From the NCBI GenBank assembly GCA_964435115.1, contig CAYSYM010000012.1:5000-68999 (forward strand): a stretch of 64,000 bases of DNA, in the 5' to 3' direction. Shown one piece after another: positions 61,466 through 64,000 of this stretch. Every line of letters starts with the position of its first letter. The stretch's first letter is position 1. This DNA comes from CAYSYM01 sp964435115. Lineage in GTDB: Bacteria > Chloroflexota > UBA6077 > CF-72. A program made the position numbers and the translations under genes. Under the pieces are notes generated by a model. The model had not been told where the DNA came from and ran no database searches. It was given only the letters and a program-made list of their open reading frames with translations.

Positions 61466-61789
61466 GTGGGTTCTCAGACGCCCCGGCTTCGCCTCGCGGC
61501 CCGGGCACACCCTGGCGCCCGCCGTGAGGCCGTCGAGCTGTTGCCAGACGGGTCCCTCAACGTGTGGGTGCGGGCGCGGCCCGTGGAGGGCCAGGCGAAC
61601 GCGGCGTTGGAGCGGGTGGTGGCCGCCGCCCTGGGCCTCCCCCCGCGCCAGGTCCGGGTGGTGCGTGGCTGGTCCGCCCGCGCCAAGGTGGTGGAAGTCG
61701 ACCGGCTGTCGTTCGACGAGGTGAGGGCACGCCTGGTGGCACGATCCGTGCGGTCGGCGGAGGCGTACGCTGGAGACGAGGCGGGTTGA
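61466..61789 (+). CDS. DUF167 (YggU-family) protein
   Basis: The 107-aa protein matches DUF167: RLAARAHPGARREAVELLPDGSLNVWVRARPVEGQANAALERVVAAALGLPPRQVRVVRGWSARAKVVEV, with the family's V.A.PxEGxANxAL and VxxVxGxxSRxKxV blocks. Function is unknown; relatives often sit beside YggS/YggT, as happens 1 kb downstream. The GTG start has no ribosome-binding site, but TAGAGT lies 6 nt upstream, so a leaderless transcript is likely. The stop overlaps the GNAT gene start by 1 nt. Confidence 0.88.
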   Translation: MGSQTPRLRLAARAHPGARREAVELLPDGSLNVWVRARPVEGQANAALERVVAAALGLPPRQVRVVRGWSARAKVVEVDRLSFDEVRARLVARSVRSAEAYAGDEAG

Positions 61790-62421
61790 TGGCACTCGCT
61801 GAGCGGCGGGCCGTGGCGGCGGGCCCGCGGGTGCGGATCCGGCCGTTCACCCGCGAGGACGTGGACGACTGGCAGACGTGGCCCGACTATGACGAGCCGC
61901 TGCTGGCGAGCGCGAGCCCGCGGCGGATGCCGCCCGACCAGCGCGCGCGCTGGTACGACGACCTGGTCCACCGGCAGCGCCAGATTCCCTTCGCGGTGGA
62001 GGACGAGCGCGGCCGGCTCATTGGGCGGCTGTTCCTCCGCCACGTGCAGCGCGGCGAGGGGTCGTCGGTGCTGGGGATCGATCTGCACGCGGCCAGGCTA
62101 GGGCAGGGCTACGGCACGGAGGCGTTGGGGAGCTTCCTGGGCTACTTCTTCGAGGCGATGGGTTTCGAGCGGATGCTGTTGAGCGTGGCCGCCTTCAACG
62201 AGCGCGCCCGCCGCTCGTACGTCTCCCTGGGGTTCCGCACCGTCGGCTCTCACTGGGATACCTACACCGGGCCCGACGCCACGCGCGACCCGCGCTTCGC
62301 GGACGTGCGCCACTACTTCCGGCGCACCGCCCTGGGGCTCGAGGCGCTCTACTACGACATGGCGCTGGAGCGGGGCCGCTGGCGGGCGAGCCAGCGACCG
62401 GCCGCCGGCCAACAGCGGTAG
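61789..62421 (+). CDS. GNAT-family N-acetyltransferase
   Basis: The 210-aa protein has the RimJ/RimL-like GNAT fold: VRIRPFTREDVDDWQTWPDYDEPLL, FAVEDERGRLIGRLFLR, the acetyl-CoA loop ARLGQGYGTEALGSFLGYFFEAMGFERMLLSVAAFNERARRSYVSLGFRTVG and a C-terminal extension (DVRHYFRRTALGLEALYYDMAL). It acetylates an amine, possibly a protein N-terminus or a small molecule. The ATG shares its A with the DUF167 stop (TGATG), so the genes are coupled. Confidence 0.9.
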   Translation: MALAERRAVAAGPRVRIRPFTREDVDDWQTWPDYDEPLLASASPRRMPPDQRARWYDDLVHRQRQIPFAVEDERGRLIGRLFLRHVQRGEGSSVLGIDLHAARLGQGYGTEALGSFLGYFFEAMGFERMLLSVAAFNERARRSYVSLGFRTVGSHWDTYTGPDATRDPRFADVRHYFRRTALGLEALYYDMALERGRWRASQRPAAGQQR

Positions 62422-62460
62422 CCGCCCCCGGCGACCACCAGGCTCCGTGGCGGCGCGCTG

Positions 62461-62530
62461 ACCCTCACCCCAACCCTCGCCCGGCCCGCGCGGGCCCCGC
62501 TCACCGCAACCCTGTCCCGGAGGGAGAGGG
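62461..62530. repeat. REP-like CCCTCACCCC...GGGAGAGGG repeat
   Basis: The string CCCTCACCCCAACCCTCGCC begins a region that ends in GGGAGAGGG, the familiar form of a short palindromic intergenic repeat found across many bacteria. The copy is degenerate and lies between convergent genes. Confidence 0.5.
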
Positions 62531-62570
62531 AGCTCACGCGCGGCTGCGGGAGCGCTCCGGCCCAGCCAGG

Positions 62571-62840
62571 TCAGAACAGCAGGGGGGCGCCGACCGCTCG
62601 CGCCAGGAAGCCCAGCACGAGGAGCGCGGCAAGTGGCGAGAGGTCGAACATGCCGATCCGGGGCAGGACGCGGCGGAAAGGCACCAGGACCGGCTCGGTG
62701 ACGTCGAAGATGAGCCGTACGATCGGGTTGTGCGGGTCGACCGGGAACCACGAGAGGAGCACCCGGACCAGGATCGCCAGGTCGAGGACCGAGATCAGCA
62801 GCCCGACGAACGTCTGCAGCCAGCCGGCTACGAGCGGCAC
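62571..62840 (-). CDS. YggT-family membrane protein
   Basis: The 89-aa protein has the YggT repeat: a first helix (VGLLISVLDLAILVRVLLSWFPVDPHNPIVRLIFDVTEPVLVPFRRVLPRIGMFDLSPLAALLVLGFL). The WFP...NP...TEPxLxPxRR pattern is diagnostic. It sits in the inner membrane; relatives are linked to osmotic stress and to the cell-division/pyridoxal gene cluster. It starts at GTG, 3 nt after the YggS stop. Confidence 0.9.
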   Translation of the reverse strand: MPLVAGWLQTFVGLLISVLDLAILVRVLLSWFPVDPHNPIVRLIFDVTEPVLVPFRRVLPRIGMFDLSPLAALLVLGFLARAVGAPLLF

Positions 62841-62843
62841 GTC

Positions 62844-63692
62844 CTACCTCGCTCCTCGCGGCCCGAAGAGCGCGCGTCCAATCCGGACCATGGTTGATCC
62901 CTCCTCAACCGCCAGCTCAAAGTCGTCGCTCATACCCATCGAGAGATGCTGGAAGTCTACACGGGGGTAGGTGGTTGCCAGCAGATCTCTCAAGGCGCAT
63001 ACCTGCCGGAAGGCGCGGCGGGTGGCAGCCGCGTCCCAGCCGAGCGGCGCCACCGTCATCAGGCCGTCCACGCGCAGGGCCGGGAACTCCAGGACCTGGG
63101 CGGTCGCCTCGACGAGCTCCGCCGGCCGGAAGCCGGGGCGAGCGGGATCGTCGCCGACGTACACCTCCAGCAGGATCGGGAGCTTCGCGGCAGGCGACGC
63201 GTCGGACGGAAGGGTACTCGCCCGGACCCCGGGCTGGCCTCCCTGCTCTGCCCTATCCGCGGGCGGGCGCGAAGCGCTCAGGTGTTGGGCGAGGGTCCTC
63301 GCCAGGCGCACGCTGTCGACCGAGTCCACGGTGGCGAACAGCTCAACCGCGTGCCTGGCCTTGTTCATCTGGAGGTGGCCGACGAGACGCCACACGGGCT
63401 GCTGCTGCGAGCTGCCGAGGAGTCGCGCCACCTCGGGAATCTTCGCCGCCGCTTCCTGGACGCGGCTCTCGCCGAAGTGGCGGAGCCCAGCCTCGACCGC
63501 GGCCGCCACGGCCGCGGCGGGCTGCGTCTTGGAGACGGCGACGACCGTGATCTGGGCCGGGTCGCGGCCGGCGCGGCGCGCGGCTGCCTCGAGCCGTTCG
63601 CGAACACGCTCGATCGCGGCTCGCAGGTCGGCCACCGAGCGCGACGCGGCTGCCGCCCGCTGGGAGTCTGGCGCGCGCCCTGGTGCGCTCAC
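62844..63692 (-). CDS. YggS-family pyridoxal phosphate homeostasis protein
   Basis: The protein (282 aa) binds PLP through the Lys in ITVVAVSKTQPAAAVAAAVEAGLRHFGESRVQEAAAKI. WRLVGHLQMNKARHAVELFATVDSVDSVRLA, VDGLMTVAPLGWD and HLSMGMSDDFELAVEEGSTMVRIGRALFG follow. It buffers PLP and affects amino-acid pools. A low-complexity insertion of about 25 residues (SASRPPADRAEQGGQPGVRA) interrupts the barrel. GTG 63692 overlaps the upstream stop as GTGA; GTG 63635 is the start by family alignment. Confidence 0.9.
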   Translation of the reverse strand: MSAPGRAPDSQRAAAASRSVADLRAAIERVRERLEAAARRAGRDPAQITVVAVSKTQPAAAVAAAVEAGLRHFGESRVQEAAAKIPEVARLLGSSQQQPVWRLVGHLQMNKARHAVELFATVDSVDSVRLARTLAQHLSASRPPADRAEQGGQPGVRASTLPSDASPAAKLPILLEVYVGDDPARPGFRPAELVEATAQVLEFPALRVDGLMTVAPLGWDAAATRRAFRQVCALRDLLATTYPRVDFQHLSMGMSDDFELAVEEGSTMVRIGRALFGPRGAR

Positions 63693-64000
63693 CGCCGGCC
63701 GGGCGCCAGACCGATGGCCGCGGCGAACCGGCCAGCAGGCTGCCCGCCGTTGGCCCGGTGTGAGAAGAAGCGCGCCGAGCTGCACCGCGTGCAGACGCCC
63801 GCCACCTCCACCTGACGTTCCGGCACGCCTGTTTCGACCAGGGCGCGGCGGCTCGCCTCCCACAGGTCCAGGCGCGTCCAACCCAGCTCCGCCCGCCGGA
63901 TCGCCCACGGGCGGACGGCGAACCCCTCCACCACGTCGGCGCCGAAGTCATAGCAGCACGGCCCGATGGCCGGGCCAATCCCCGCCACGACGTCACGCGG
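63689..64000 (-). CDS. YfiH/laccase-domain (polyphenol oxidase) protein, partial
   Basis: The C-terminal 103 residues of a YfiH-family protein: DVVAGIGPAIGPCCYDFGADVVEGF with the conserved metal-site Cys, then the closing CTRCSSARFFSHRANGGQPAGRFAAAIGL, whose CT...FFSHR is the family's end. Such proteins act on purine nucleosides or polyphenols; the wider class lies next to YggS in many genomes. The N-terminal part is beyond the window. The stop overlaps the yggS-like start by 4 nt. Confidence 0.9.
   Translation of the reverse strand, partial: PRDVVAGIGPAIGPCCYDFGADVVEGFAVRPWAIRRAELGWTRLDLWEASRRALVETGVPERQVEVAGVCTRCSSARFFSHRANGGQPAGRFAAAIGLAPGRR

Overview
The window is GC-rich bacterial chromosome throughout. 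Tightly packed operons with 4-nt ATGA/GTGA overlaps, frequent GTG starts, an F420-type PPOX enzyme, a YfhO-type membrane protein and a ferredoxin-dependent 2-oxoacid oxidoreductase operon suggest a deep-branching terrestrial lineage, most likely Chloroflexota (Thermomicrobia/Sphaerobacter-like). There is no rRNA here and nothing could be searched, so the lineage is an inference.

Layout. 0-8 kb: a branched-chain amino-acid-type binding lipoprotein, a coupled ProDH / NifU-like / DsrE-like operon and a YfhO protein. 8.5-19.4 kb: DUF971, Lon with a P1-family peptidase, Hsp20, an amidase with a possible AtzG-like partner, a DMT exporter, a methyltransferase and small membrane proteins, including a 26-residue peptide. 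19.5-25.4 kb: an accessory stretch with a Kelch protein, an orphan ABC permease, toxin-antitoxin debris, a PPOX enzyme and a DCC-family protein in which both catalytic cysteines are read by TGA. 25.6-29 kb: a Kef-type antiporter and an ECF sigma/anti-sigma-like pair. 29.27-32.27 kb: the remnant of an integrated element bounded by a 19-bp duplication of the 3' end of tRNA-Leu(CAG). 32.4-36 kb: the 2-oxoacid:ferredoxin oxidoreductase operon behind a strong promoter. 36-46 kb: CoA-transferase, type-4 UDG, FtsK, then secE-nusG-rplK-rplA-rplJ/rplL and convergent tyrA and an M50 peptidase. 46-52.3 kb: a large AfsR/LuxR-like regulator, an Xre/RES module with a truncated toxin, and two frameshifted secreted-protein genes. 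52.6-58 kb: argC-argJ-argB-argD with two frameshifted small genes between argJ and argB. 58-64 kb: hisS-prfA-prmC reading left behind an attenuator, DUF167 and a GNAT acetyltransferase reading right, then YggT, YggS and a partial YfiH/laccase-domain gene.

Main points of interest. (1) A DCC thiol-oxidoreductase gene (24226-24642) has in-frame TGA at exactly the two positions of the CxxC motif, followed by a SECIS-like hairpin: a probable U-x-x-U selenoprotein. (2) L10 and L7/L12 are joined in one open frame, with a good internal ribosome-binding site for L7/L12. (3) A 69-nt nested hairpin occurs at least twice, with half a third copy at the window edge. (4) The tRNA-Leu element is internally deleted, which joins a beheaded integrase to a terminase-small-subunit-like gene. 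(5) Four genes between 51 and 56 kb carry frameshifts, which could be decay or local sequence error.
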